DNA of 64,000 nucleotides, taken from NCBI GenBank assembly GCA_024867545.1, contig JANFNE010000001.1:1550001-1614000 (forward strand), in the 5' to 3' direction. This stretch comes from Phytopythium helicoides (Eukaryota; Oomycota; Peronosporomycetes; Pythiales; Pythiaceae). Each line of letters begins with the position of its first letter. The first letter of the stretch is position 1. The notes beneath the pieces were generated by a model. The model did not search any database. It was not told the DNA's origin and worked only from the letters and a program-made list of their open reading frames with translations. Positions 53,719 through 63,643 of this stretch are shown one piece after another. A program made the position numbers and the translations under genes.

Positions 53719-56253
53719 TCACATCCACGAGCAGAAGGAGGACGGAGCGTCCGCCGAACTCGCCTTCCAGGTGACGGTGAAGCCCGTGGCGATGCTCTGG
53801 CTCGAGAGAGTGATCTCCAGCTTCTGCGTCGTCGAGTCATACGACGAGATCGTGCCCACCGACACACTCGACGGCTTGCTCGTCACGCCCAGCACCACCA
53901 GCTTGTTCACCAGCAGCGAGCTCGCAGCAGAGTATTTGTTCTGCGTCACCGTGCTGCTGAACGACCCAGCAGACGCCGAGAGCGTCACGATCGTCGAGCT
54001 CGCACCCTCAATCTCCACACCGTCATCCAGGTACAGGTCACCCGACGCCGATCCAGACGAAGGGAGAGCCACGAGGATGTCGAACGGAGTCGCACGAGCA
54101 GCCGTGCTCGTGAGCGTGCCGTTCTGGTGCATAGCGAGGATCGTACCTCCACGCATGTGCACGGGCATGTCGTACAGTGTGACCGTCGTAGTCACGGACT
54201 GACCCGTGCTCGTGATGCGCGAGTAGTCAAAGATGTTGTACCAGATGCCGGTGGGGTAGTATCCGGTGACGGACGTCGCGCTCTGGTACAGCACAGGCGT
54301 GACGAGCAGCGCGTTGCCGAGCATGAACTGGCGGTCGATCGAGTGCGTGTTGGTGTCGGTGGGGTACTCCATGTAGAGCGGGCGAGCGATGGGAGTGCCA
54401 TCAACGTGAGCGTGGTAGCCGAGCGTGTAGATGTACGGCAACAGGCGGTAGCGCATGCCGATAAACTTCTGGCCAACTTTGATGGTTTCCGGCCAGACGT
54501 AGGTCTCTTGCGAAATGCACCCAATAGCGTTGTGGTTGCGTGCAAATGGGTAGAAGGCGCCGAGAGCAGTCCAGCGAGCGCAGAGCTCCATCGTTGTATT
54601 GGCTCCAAATCCGGCAATGTCAGCACCGACCATGGGGATACCAAAGAGACCAAACTTCAGGATCGTCGGGATCGACCAACCCAGGTCGTTCCATGTCGAT
54701 GCATTGTCGCCAGTCCAATGCGCGGTGTGTACACCGCTCCCAGCGAAGGTGGACCTTGAGAGTACAAACGCCCGCTTCTTGGTGATATTCTCGACGGCAG
54801 CATTGGTTGCAAAGGACTCGGAGAAGCCGTACAAACTGTGTGCATCATACTCACAAATCCCACCGCGGTGAAGCGAAGTGAGTGAAATTGTATGGTGGAA
54901 AAGCGGATCCTTAATCTTGCCGTTGTTGATGGCGAACGGGGGATGGTCAAGTGGATTCGTGTCGGGATCGATAGCTGCGTGACCAGGGATAAAATTGGAC
55001 GCCTCATTCATGTCAATCCAAATACCGTCGAATGCAGCTTGGTCGTGAAAGTATTGAAGCTGCTTTTGCCAGTACTCGAGAGTCTTCGGATGCAAAAAGT
55101 CGGGATACACTGTTGGTCCGGGCCACACTTTCCCTTCGACTGGTTTACCCAGAGTGTCTTTGATGAATATGTCCATCTCCAAGCCAGTAGTGTACGCTGG
55201 ATCCTTTTCATCAATGGAAATACCCGGATCCACAATCGGCACGAACTTGCGACCACTCTCATGGAGCTTCTTGATGAGCGCTTGCATATCCTGTGGAGCG
55301 AAGTTGATCGGATCGAGCGTAAAATCGTGGAAGCGATTCATGTGGTCAATATCAGCCCAAACGACGTCGAGAGGGATGTTTTCCTCGACGTACCGATCCA
55401 TGACTTCGTGAAGAGCGGCAGTGTTCTTGTACCCCCATCTGCACTGATGGTAGCCGTACGACCAATACGGCATGAGCTTGGGTCTGCCCAGGAGTTTGGT
55501 GTACTGCGAGATGACCTTTGCAGGTGTTGGACCAACAACAATGTGGAAGTCCAGCACGCCGCCGATAGCCTGGTACACGAGTTTGTCGTGCTCCAGCGTC
55601 ACATCCATCCCGTTGCTGTTGAACAGGAACACGCCATGTGCCTGGCCCTTGGAATTGAGCCCCAGAAAGAATGGATGTGAGCCGTACGTGTTGACGTCTG
55701 TGTTCGCAGACGCTTCATCTCGCGTCCACAGCGTCGACTTTTCGCCGACCTGCATCTTGAAGTGCTCGCGAGTGCTCTCCCCAATGCCATAGATGCTCAA
55801 ATCTCCTCCCACAGTCGTCGCAATCTGCAGGTATTGGTCGTCCACCACCAGCGGCAGCGCGCTCGAGTCGAAGAGCGTGTATCCATCCTCCTTTCTCACC
55901 ACTTGGAACGTGAACGGGTCCTCCGAGTAGCTGAAGGCGTAGCGAGCGTCCCCCAGCACAAACTCAAAGTCCTCGTCCTCGCCGATCTCTCGGCCGAGCG
56001 AGCCCTTCGGGTACAGCCACCGCGGCACCTCCCAGCGCTGAGCGTCCCTGTCGATGATCCGGACGTTCACCACATCGCTCTCGGTCTTGCTCACGACCAC
56101 CTTGAGCGCCGGAATGTGCGCGTCCGATGCCGCCAAGTCGCCGGAGCGCAGCGCCAGCTCCAGCGTCAGCACGCCGTGCGACTCGGCGGCGCTCGTGACG
56201 CGGTAGCCGTCGCCCGGCGCGTAGCCATCGGCGACCACAGGCTCCCACTGCAT
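53719..56253 (-). CDS. Glycoside hydrolase family 31 alpha-glucosidase
   Basis: GH31 enzymes hydrolyse terminal alpha-glucose residues from maltose, starch or N-glycans. A single exon gives 844 residues from the ATG at 56253. Catalytic nucleophile Asp is in GIWIDMNEASNF and the acid/base Asp in HWTGDNASTWNDLGW. YGYHQCRWGYKN and WADIDHMNRFHDFTLD line the active site, as in acid alpha-glucosidases. The C-terminus has the usual beta-sandwich domains rich in Ser/Thr. No signal peptide follows the chosen ATG; the frame remains open to 56475 with a more hydrophobic stretch (RLVLQSWFHLAFFPRV), so a longer or spliced N-terminus for secretion is possible. Lysosomal or secreted form cannot be decided. 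Confidence 0.9.
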   Translation of the reverse strand: MQWEPVVADGYAPGDGYRVTSAAESHGVLTLELALRSGDLAASDAHIPALKVVVSKTESDVVNVRIIDRDAQRWEVPRWLYPKGSLGREIGEDEDFEFVLGDARYAFSYSEDPFTFQVVRKEDGYTLFDSSALPLVVDDQYLQIATTVGGDLSIYGIGESTREHFKMQVGEKSTLWTRDEASANTDVNTYGSHPFFLGLNSKGQAHGVFLFNSNGMDVTLEHDKLVYQAIGGVLDFHIVVGPTPAKVISQYTKLLGRPKLMPYWSYGYHQCRWGYKNTAALHEVMDRYVEENIPLDVVWADIDHMNRFHDFTLDPINFAPQDMQALIKKLHESGRKFVPIVDPGISIDEKDPAYTTGLEMDIFIKDTLGKPVEGKVWPGPTVYPDFLHPKTLEYWQKQLQYFHDQAAFDGIWIDMNEASNFIPGHAAIDPDTNPLDHPPFAINNGKIKDPLFHHTISLTSLHRGGICEYDAHSLYGFSESFATNAAVENITKKRAFVLSRSTFAGSGVHTAHWTGDNASTWNDLGWSIPTILKFGLFGIPMVGADIAGFGANTTMELCARWTALGAFYPFARNHNAIGCISQETYVWPETIKVGQKFIGMRYRLLPYIYTLGYHAHVDGTPIARPLYMEYPTDTNTHSIDRQFMLGNALLVTPVLYQSATSVTGYYPTGIWYNIFDYSRITSTGQSVTTTVTLYDMPVHMRGGTILAMHQNGTLTSTAARATPFDILVALPSSGSASGDLYLDDGVEIEGASSTIVTLSASAGSFSSTVTQNKYSAASSLLVNKLVVLGVTSKPSSVSVGTISSYDSTTQKLEITLSSQSIATGFTVTWKASSADAPSSFCSWM

Positions 56254-57387
56254 TTCGGTTGCGCTCGGTGTCAGGTTGGGAGAAAATGGCGACCTTCCTC
56301 GGAGAGTCGTTGTGGGTTCATTTACAGTTCTGATAGTGACGGGTATCACGAGAGATTGTGAAGATCGCTTTTGCTGGCATCGAACTCGCGGGAAAAATGC
56401 CAAATGGAACCAAGACTGGAGCACGAGGCGAGGGAGGTGGTTGATTGACTGCGACTGAATCGATGGAGAACTCACAACTCAAATGGAGCTGCTAAAGCCC
56501 GATCGTTCCATCACATCACGTGGGGGTGCTGAGTGGACCGACGGCAAGTTGTCAACTGCGATGATATCTGTACAAAGTGTCATCGGATGCTAAGAGGACT
56601 TCCATCGTCACATTTCGCAAAGCGACGAGAGCTTTGAGTTGGCATTCCACACTTCAGGAGCTCCAAGGTCACGAAGGTGCGATCGATATTGGCAGTGCCT
56701 GAGATGATCTTCTATTGCTCAAGAAATCGCCAGTGGCCGTTATGATAGTAGATTTTCTTCGCATCGTTGGCCATGCGACCGAGATTTGCACGAGGAGACT
56801 GGCCGCCTAAAACGAGAGGAGAGGAACACCACGGTCTCCTCTCTGAGCAATGAGTCTTCTTCATCTTCAAGCAAAAAAAAAAAAGCTGGAAACATTTGGC
56901 TGTGGATTGACATTAGCATGACGGTGGTCTCAAACCACCAGCACATTGGTCCTGGGAGCTCTCAACGCAGCAGCAATCGAGCGCGAGTGGTCTTGTCGTT
57001 GCAGTTGGTTAGCAGCAACTTGCTCACAATCACGGTGATGCAGTGTTGATGCGCCTTGAGACACTTGGTGGGACTCCCCCATACAAATCCCAAGATCAGC
57101 CAGCCGTTACGCGCGTTTATCTATTTCCAAAGGTCCAATCCAATACTAAAGTCCACTCTCATCCTCCAATGCACCGGTCTTCTATTTATTACCACAGGTC
57201 CGTGGGCTCGCAATCTCGCCACCTGAGCTTGCGAGCCCACCATCGAGCAGCTCACTTGCCACCGATGACTCCAATTGCCATCGCCACTTCCGGCCGCCGC
57301 TCATAATGCGATTCGCCACGCCTGTCGCCGACGCCCAGCGGCCCTCGACGGCCTCCAGCAGCTCAGTTTAGTGCAGACGTGAGGCAT
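56254..57387. other. Divergent intergenic region, GH31 / ABC transporter
   Basis: This 1.1-kb spacer includes a plus-strand A13 run at 56871-56883 and probably both promoters. Short open frames are present but none shows a domain. The stretch 56254-56475 may be N-terminal coding sequence of GH31. Confidence 0.4.
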
Positions 57388-60300
57388 GGCGGAGATTGCG
57401 TTCGACTCGGGCAAGGCGCTGATGGCGCAGGGCCCGCAGGCGCTGCACGAGCTCGTGGCGAGGCGCTGCACGAGCTCGTGGCGAGGCGCTTCGAGGCGGC
57501 CATGGGCCACGCCATGCCCAGGACGGACGTGCGCTTCCGAAACCTGAGCATCAAGGCCGACGTGGTAGTCTCCCATGTCGACAGCGACAAGCCCGAGCTG
57601 TCCACGCTGTGGAACACGACCAGGAAGGCGGTGTTGCAACTCGCGCCAAAGAGCCACCGCGCCGAGAAGGTCATCCTCAACAACATGACGGGCGTGTTCA
57701 AACCGGGGACTATCACGCTGCTGCTGGGACAGCCGGGCTCCGGCAAGTCCTCGCTCATGAAGGTACTCAGCGGACGCTTCCCCAAAGACAACAACGTGAC
57801 CATCGAGGGCGACATCACGTACGACGGCAAGTCGCAGGCAGAGCTAAAGAAGCGCGTGCCGCAGTTCACGGCCTACATTGCACAGCGAGACAAGCACTAC
57901 GCCACGTTGTCGGTAAAGGAGACGTTCGAGTTTGCACACGAGTTTTGCGGCGGACATTTGTCCAAGCGCGGCGAGGCGAAGCTCTCCAAGGGCGAGCTCG
58001 AGTCCAATCGCGAGGCCATCGAGACCGCACGCGCTCTATTTGAGCACTACCCTGAAGTTATCATTCAGCAGCTTGGACTGGACAACTGCCAAGACACGAT
58101 CGTGGGCAACGGCATGATTCGAGGGATTTCGGGTGGTGAGCGCAAGCGAGTGACAACTGGCGAGATGGAGTTTGGTATGAAGTACGTATCCTTCATGGAT
58201 GAGATTAGCACGGGCCTCGACAGTGCTGCCACCTTCGACATTATCAAGAACCAGCGCGCCATCGCCAAGACGTTCAACAAGACTATCGTTATTGCGCTAT
58301 TGCAGCCTGCGCCAGAGGTGTTTGACATGTTTGACGATGTCATGATCCTCAATGAAGGGGAGCTTATGTATCACGGACCGCGCGACCAAGTGGTTGGCTA
58401 CTTTGAAAGTCTTGGATTTGTTTGCCCTCCTGATCGCGATGCTGCTGATTTCCTGCTTGACTTGGGCACCAACCAGCAGCACCAATACGAAGGAGCATTG
58501 CCTTCAAACCTTGGAAACTTTCCTCGTGACCCAAGCGAGTATGCAGAGCTTTTCCGCCGCTCAAGCATTCACCGTGCTATGCTGGAAGCTGTTGATGCTC
58601 CACTCGAGACGGAGTTGGCACGCAGTGCAAAAGAAGACCTCGAGCCTATGCCCAACTTTCGGCGTTCCTTCTGGGATAACACCAGGATACTTATGAAGCG
58701 CCAGACAATGGTGTCGCTGCGCAACATTCCTTTCATTCGCGGTCGTACCATTATGGTTCTTGTGATGGGATTGATTTTCGGGAGCGTCTTCTGGAACGTC
58801 GATCCAACCAATGTGCAAAATGTGCTCGGGGTTCTTTTTCAAGCAATGATGTTTCTGGGTCTTGGTCAGGTGTCACAGATCCCAACCTTCATGGACGCGC
58901 GCGACATCTACTATAAGCAGCGAGCTGCAGGATTCTTCCCGACGTCAGCGTATGTTGTCGCCTGTTCGGTTGCGCAAATCCCTTTGGCACTAGCCGAGAG
59001 CCTCGTGTTCGGGTCGATGGTCTACTGGATGTGCGGTTTTGCTGCTGAAGTCGGGGCATATCTCTGCTTTTTAATATTGCTTATCCTGACGAACCTGGTG
59101 TTTGCATCGTGGTTCTTCTTGCTGACGGCGGCATCGCCAGACTTCTACTTTGCGAAGCCGGTGTCAACATTCACGATGATTTTCTACAATTTATTTGCGG
59201 GCTTTATCATGGTTCGAAGCACAATGCCCGACTGGGTCGGCTGGATCTACTGGATCAACCCAATCGCATGGTGCTTCCGTGCGTTGGGTGTCAACCAGTA
59301 CCGCTCGAGCGAGTATGAAGTTTGTGAGTACGGCGGCGTTAACTACTGCACTAGCTACGGGATGAAGATGGGCGAGTACTACTTGCAGCAGTTTGGCATG
59401 CCGTCATCGAAGGAGTGGCTTTGGGCCGGTATGCTCTTCATGGTGTTTACTTATGGGCTCTTCATGCTAATCGGCAATTTCATTCTCGAGTTTCACCGAT
59501 ATGAGAGCCCTGCCTTCACGATCATCAAGCACAAGGATGAGTCGGAGGATGGCTCCGTGGCAAATGGATACAAGCTCGCTAAGACTCCCAGAAATGCTGA
59601 TGTACCTCCAACCGAGCCGATTGTCGTGAATATGCCTCCGCGCGAAAAGAACTTTATTCCTGTGACATTGGCATTCGAAAACCTCTGGTACTCAGTGCCA
59701 AAGCCTGGAAGCCCGAAGGAGTCGCTGGATCTCCTTAAGGGGATCACGGGATACGCCAAGCCAGGCAAAATGACTGCACTCATGGGCTCATCGGGAGCAG
59801 GAAAAACGACATTGATGGATGTGATCGCTGGACGCAAGACTGGTGGCAAGATTGAAGGTCGCATTCTCTTAAATGGGTACCCAGCCACCGACCTCGCGAT
59901 TCGCCGCGCAACCGGCTACTGCGAGCAGATGGATGTCCACTCGGAAGCATCGACGTTCCGCGAGGCATTTACATTCAGTTCTTTTCTGCGGCAGGACAGC
60001 TCTATCCCGGACAGCAAGAAATATGACACCGTAAACGAAGTTCTCGATCTGCTTGATATGCACGAAGTTGCCGACCAGATGATCCGCGGTAGCTCTGTCG
60101 AGCAGATGAAGCGTTTAACTATCGGTGTGGAGCTTGCAGCGCAGCCCAGTGTTCTGTTTTTGGATGAACCCACAAGCGGGCTCGATGCTCGATCCGCCAA
60201 GGTCATCATGGACGGCGTGCGGAAAGTGGCAAACAGCGGTCGCACAGTCGTTTGCACAATCCACCAGCCGTCCTCAGACGTGTTTTTCCTATTTGACAGT

Positions 60301-61515
60301 CTCCTCCTGCTCAAGCGTGGCGGTCAGACAGTTTTCTTTGGAGAGCTTGGAGAGAACTCGGTGCATCTAGTCAAGTATTTCGAAGCGATTCCGGATGTGC
60401 GACCTCTTCCTGATGATTACAACCCGGCGACTTGGATGCTCGAAGTCATCGGCGCTGGCGTGGGAAACATCTCTGCGGACGGGATGGACTTTGTCAAGTG
60501 CTTCGATGAAAGTGAAGAAAAGCGCGCACTTGATGCGGTTATGGCCCAAGAAGGTGTTGGTCACCCGTCAACGGACTTGCCGCCCATGGAGTTCTCAAAG
60601 AAGCGCGCTGCTAGTTCTTGGACCCAGATGCGCTTTTTGGTGGAGCGCTTCGTGCTCATGTATTGGCGAACGCCATCGTACAACCTGACACGACTCGTTA
60701 TTGGCGTCATGCTCGCCATTCTATTCGGTATCACGTACCTTGGCGTCGACTACTCAACGTACCAAGGCATCAACAGCGGCATGGGTATGGTCTACATGAC
60801 GGTGATGTTCAACGGCATCATCTCATTCAATGGTGTGCTACCGGTTGCAACAGCCGAGCGCGGAGCGTACTATCGTGAGCGTGCTGCGCAGACGTATAAC
60901 TCGCTCTGGTACTTTGTTGGATCGACTATCGCTGAGATTCCGTACGTCTTCTCGATGTGTCTGCTCTTCACTGTTATCTTCTATCCAATGGTCGGATTTT
61001 CGGGGTTCGGTTCGGGGGTGCTCTACTGGATCAACATGTCGCTCCACGTGCTATTACACTCGTATATGGGCGAGCTGTTCATTTACGCTCTGCCAAGTGT
61101 CGAGGTGTCGGCCATTATTGGCGTGCTGGCTACCAATATCTTCTTCACCTTCATGGGCTTCAACCCCACCGCTGACACTATCCCGCAAGGCTACCAGTGG
61201 CTCTACACGATCACACCGCAGAGATACACATTGTCAATCTTGGCATCGCTTGCCTTTGGCAATTGCCCGACCGAACCGACTTGGGACGAAGCCCTCGGCC
61301 AGTTTGTGAACATTAGCTCGGAGATCGGATGCCAACCTGTGACTGGACTTCCAGTGACCATGGACTCCATGACAGTGCAGCAGTACATCGAGTCGGTCTT
61401 CAACATGCATCGATCCAACATGTGGGCCGACTTTGGCTACGTGTTCGCCGCCATCGGTATCTTCCGCGTGCTGGCGCTGCTGGCGCTGCGGTACCTCAAC
61501 TTCCAGAAACGGTAA
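57388..61515 (+). CDS. PDR/ABCG full-size ABC transporter with a frame-shifted 5' end
   Basis: PDR transporters export lipophilic compounds across the plasma membrane. The order is NBD1-TMD1-NBD2-TMD2. NBD1: Walker A GQPGSGKSSLMKVLSG, signature ISGGERKRVTTGE, Walker B VSFMDEISTGLDSA. NBD2: Walker A GSSGAGKTTLMDVIAG, degenerate signature VEQMKRLTIGVEL, Walker B VLFLDEPTSGLDARSA. TMD helices include MVLVMGLIFGSVFWNVDP. The natural start is the ATG at 57388 (MAEIAFDSGKALMAQGPQ...), but a 23-bp tandem duplication at 57440-57485 shifts the frame and stops it after about 50 residues. The main frame (to 61515) then has its first ATG at 57502 (MGHAMPRTD), losing about 38 residues. It could still make a near-full protein of 1337 residues. 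Confidence 0.88.
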   Translation, partial: GGDCVRLGQGADGAGPAGAARARGEALHELVARRFEAAMGHAMPRTDVRFRNLSIKADVVVSHVDSDKPELSTLWNTTRKAVLQLAPKSHRAEKVILNNMTGVFKPGTITLLLGQPGSGKSSLMKVLSGRFPKDNNVTIEGDITYDGKSQAELKKRVPQFTAYIAQRDKHYATLSVKETFEFAHEFCGGHLSKRGEAKLSKGELESNREAIETARALFEHYPEVIIQQLGLDNCQDTIVGNGMIRGISGGERKRVTTGEMEFGMKYVSFMDEISTGLDSAATFDIIKNQRAIAKTFNKTIVIALLQPAPEVFDMFDDVMILNEGELMYHGPRDQVVGYFESLGFVCPPDRDAADFLLDLGTNQQHQYEGALPSNLGNFPRDPSEYAELFRRSSIHRAMLEAVDAPLETELARSAKEDLEPMPNFRRSFWDNTRILMKRQTMVSLRNIPFIRGRTIMVLVMGLIFGSVFWNVDPTNVQNVLGVLFQAMMFLGLGQVSQIPTFMDARDIYYKQRAAGFFPTSAYVVACSVAQIPLALAESLVFGSMVYWMCGFAAEVGAYLCFLILLILTNLVFASWFFLLTAASPDFYFAKPVSTFTMIFYNLFAGFIMVRSTMPDWVGWIYWINPIAWCFRALGVNQYRSSEYEVCEYGGVNYCTSYGMKMGEYYLQQFGMPSSKEWLWAGMLFMVFTYGLFMLIGNFILEFHRYESPAFTIIKHKDESEDGSVANGYKLAKTPRNADVPPTEPIVVNMPPREKNFIPVTLAFENLWYSVPKPGSPKESLDLLKGITGYAKPGKMTALMGSSGAGKTTLMDVIAGRKTGGKIEGRILLNGYPATDLAIRRATGYCEQMDVHSEASTFREAFTFSSFLRQDSSIPDSKKYDTVNEVLDLLDMHEVADQMIRGSSVEQMKRLTIGVELAAQPSVLFLDEPTSGLDARSAKVIMDGVRKVANSGRTVVCTIHQPSSDVFFLFDSLLLLKRGGQTVFFGELGENSVHLVKYFEAIPDVRPLPDDYNPATWMLEVIGAGVGNISADGMDFVKCFDESEEKRALDAVMAQEGVGHPSTDLPPMEFSKKRAASSWTQMRFLVERFVLMYWRTPSYNLTRLVIGVMLAILFGITYLGVDYSTYQGINSGMGMVYMTVMFNGIISFNGVLPVATAERGAYYRERAAQTYNSLWYFVGSTIAEIPYVFSMCLLFTVIFYPMVGFSGFGSGVLYWINMSLHVLLHSYMGELFIYALPSVEVSAIIGVLATNIFFTFMGFNPTADTIPQGYQWLYTITPQRYTLSILASLAFGNCPTEPTWDEALGQFVNISSEIGCQPVTGLPVTMDSMTVQQYIESVFNMHRSNMWADFGYVFAAIGIFRVLALLALRYLNFQKR
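57440..57485 (+). repeat. Perfect 23-bp tandem duplication that shifts the reading frame
   Basis: The 23-bp unit (starting GCGCTGCACG, ending GTGGCGAG) is present twice without interruption. The duplicated segment encodes LHELVAR. With one copy the frame runs MAEIAF...LHELVARRFEAAMGHAM without a break; with two the frame shifts by two and meets a stop. It is therefore a recent mutation, an allele difference or an assembly error. Confidence 0.95.
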
Positions 61516-62979
61516 GAGCAGTCAATCGTCAATATACGTATAGTTCATGCAAGTTGAAGTGGACTATACGTTCACTATACAAAGATACGTCTCGTCCAAA
61601 CACGCTGAGCTCGTTGCTTCGGCTAGAAGCGCAGGAGTAGCACACTTCGCCATGCGGTGGCATGTATCAAGTGGGGTGTGATGAAGCTTACGGTGGAGCA
61701 GCGGCATGAATCGTTTCGAGTGTACTCTATTCAACGCCTCCGTTCATGCTGTTTGTTTACTTGGTCGGAGGTGGACATCAGTGAGTCATTCGTTTCGAGC
61801 GCATCTTTGACTAGAAAGATGAGCATTTGGCGTGGCAGACAGGCCACTGAGTGATGCGCCCTTGACAGTGGACACACGACAAGCAGAGCTGAAGCGACGG
61901 CTGGACCTGAAGCAACCGCCGCGCCTGAAGTTCAACTAGTTCGGGGAAGACGCGGCAAGGCAACTTGATTCCTTCGGTCTGCTGAAATCCAGCAGAGCTC
62001 TTGGCAGATCGTCAACAGTACAACGTGGTCTCGTGGAAGTGGGGCGAGACAAGAGTCGACGATGGAAAACAAACAATTTATGGCATCGCTCCAGTTCAAA
62101 ATCGGAGTCAGTTTATGCACCAACAGGACCCACTACGCTACGCTATAGCCACGTGAACCTCGTGGACTATAGGCTCGACGGCATGGGCCTGTCAACGGGA
62201 GGAGAGCTGAATCGAGGCAGACGTCGATTAGATGACCATGACGTGGTCAAGGGAATGCGAACACCGTACAATTACTCATAACATCGAGGCAGAACACGCA
62301 CGTCATGCAAAGAAAGTCAAGAGCCATAGATACACTGTAGACCGCGCTCAGTTTCTCGATTGCTTTTCTTACCAGCTTCACTAGGAGATTCTCACCCAGC
62401 GCCACGACGCTTGAGCGAAAGCGCACTCGACTACACAAAGGCAGATGCGCATTCTCGACAAGGGTACACGAAACTGCTCACAGTAGCATCGGGACACCGT
62501 GCGAGACGATGCAAGACCCTCCTTGCACATGAGATTACTTGATTTATTTCGGATGAGCGCGCGCTGCCCTCGCTGAAGTGTGAGGAAAAACCCGAGCACT
62601 GCGCAGTCATCCGCAGCACAATGTCGGCAGCACCCTGCATTGCATAGACATCGGGCATGGATGTCGGTGGCGTATTCCATCGGGTGGCGTGCGTACACAC
62701 CACACTTGAGTGCACGCGTCCGACGTGCGCGTGTCTGTGGCTGTGCGCGCTGTAAAGTCCGAGGAGATGCACCTGCCCAAGTTGAAGCTCAAGCGAATCA
62801 GATGCGCTCGAACAGGTAAAACCTGTTTTAATCTATATATACTCTTAATTGATACTCTACATTATGAATGTACTATCTAAAAATACCTTTGTATAAATCG
62901 CTAGAAGTGCCACTATCACGCCCAGATGAGACCGCGCACCGCGTAAACCCATCATTGCGCGTCCTCGCCGTCACACTTC
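61516..62979. other. Gene-poor region downstream of the ABC transporter
   Basis: About 1.5 kb without a recognised gene; only short frames lacking domains on both strands. An AT-rich tract lies at 62820-62900. No repeats or transposon ends were recognised. Confidence 0.4.
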
Positions 62980-63470
62980 AAGTTGCCCCTCGTCCGCCTT
63001 GCACCCGGTCAACGAACGCCGTGGGCTCGCCACTTGATTTATTCCGCCGCGTTCTGGTGCCGAGGAGGTCGGTCATCTGCTCCTGGCAGCGCCCGCACTT
63101 CTGCAGAGACACGCCGGGTTCATGGCGGCCAGCCGAAGCCTTCGGCTCGGATGCGTCAACCAGCCACTCAATTACACGGAGCTGCTGCAGTTCGCCACAC
63201 CGAGAGGACAACCGCTGCATTTGGTGCATCAGCGATGCCAGCGTCCTCACGATAAATCCTGTGAGCGTCCCACTTTCCTAAACGAGCTGTCCGAGGCGAG
63301 GTGTCGACTGCTGCCAGGTGCAAATGAGCGCGCGCAGCATCCCGCGGCGTAGAGAAGATGTCTGGTTGTGCTTCGCTGCTGGCAATGCCGAGACGAGGTG
63401 GTCGTCCAGGCAAAGTTCAACTCTCACGATCCCAGGCGAAGAGTCAAAGCATCTAGGCTGTCTCTAGACA
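62980..63470 (-). pseudogene. Possible pseudogene relic
   Basis: One minus-strand frame reads protein-like sequence from about 63470 to 62980 with a single in-frame TAG at 63280-63278. Upstream of it: GIVRVELCLDDHLVSALPAA. Downstream of it: TLTGFIVRTLASLMHQMQ, QQLRVIEWLVDASEP and VSLQKCGRCQEQMTDLLG, the last with a CxxC. The leucine-rich helical pattern with a terminal Cys pair suggests a fragment of a START/FYVE-type oomycete protein, but this is weak. It may simply be a chance frame. Confidence 0.22.
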
Positions 63471-63643
63471 CGGCGCGGTGTTGCCAGAGACGGGAACGGC
63501 GCTGCTGGATGGATCGAGTCATGACCAGGAGCTCATTCCGGAACTTGCACCCTCCAAGCAACTCCGAGCCTACCACCTACTCCTGAGGCGTCCACGCCGG
63601 TCTTCGATCGTACCAAGCTCTTTCTCTTCCAAGTCGTAGAGCC
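63471..63643. other. Upstream region of the CBM25 gene
   Basis: 173 bp directly before the CBM25 ATG, containing a pyrimidine-rich TCTTTCTCTTCC about 20 bp upstream of the start. This is probably the 5' UTR or promoter. Confidence 0.4.

Noticed and set aside
53602..54759. 385-codon plus-strand open frame opposite the GH31 gene
   Set aside because: Arg/His/Asp-rich shadow of the GH31 exon; no motif.
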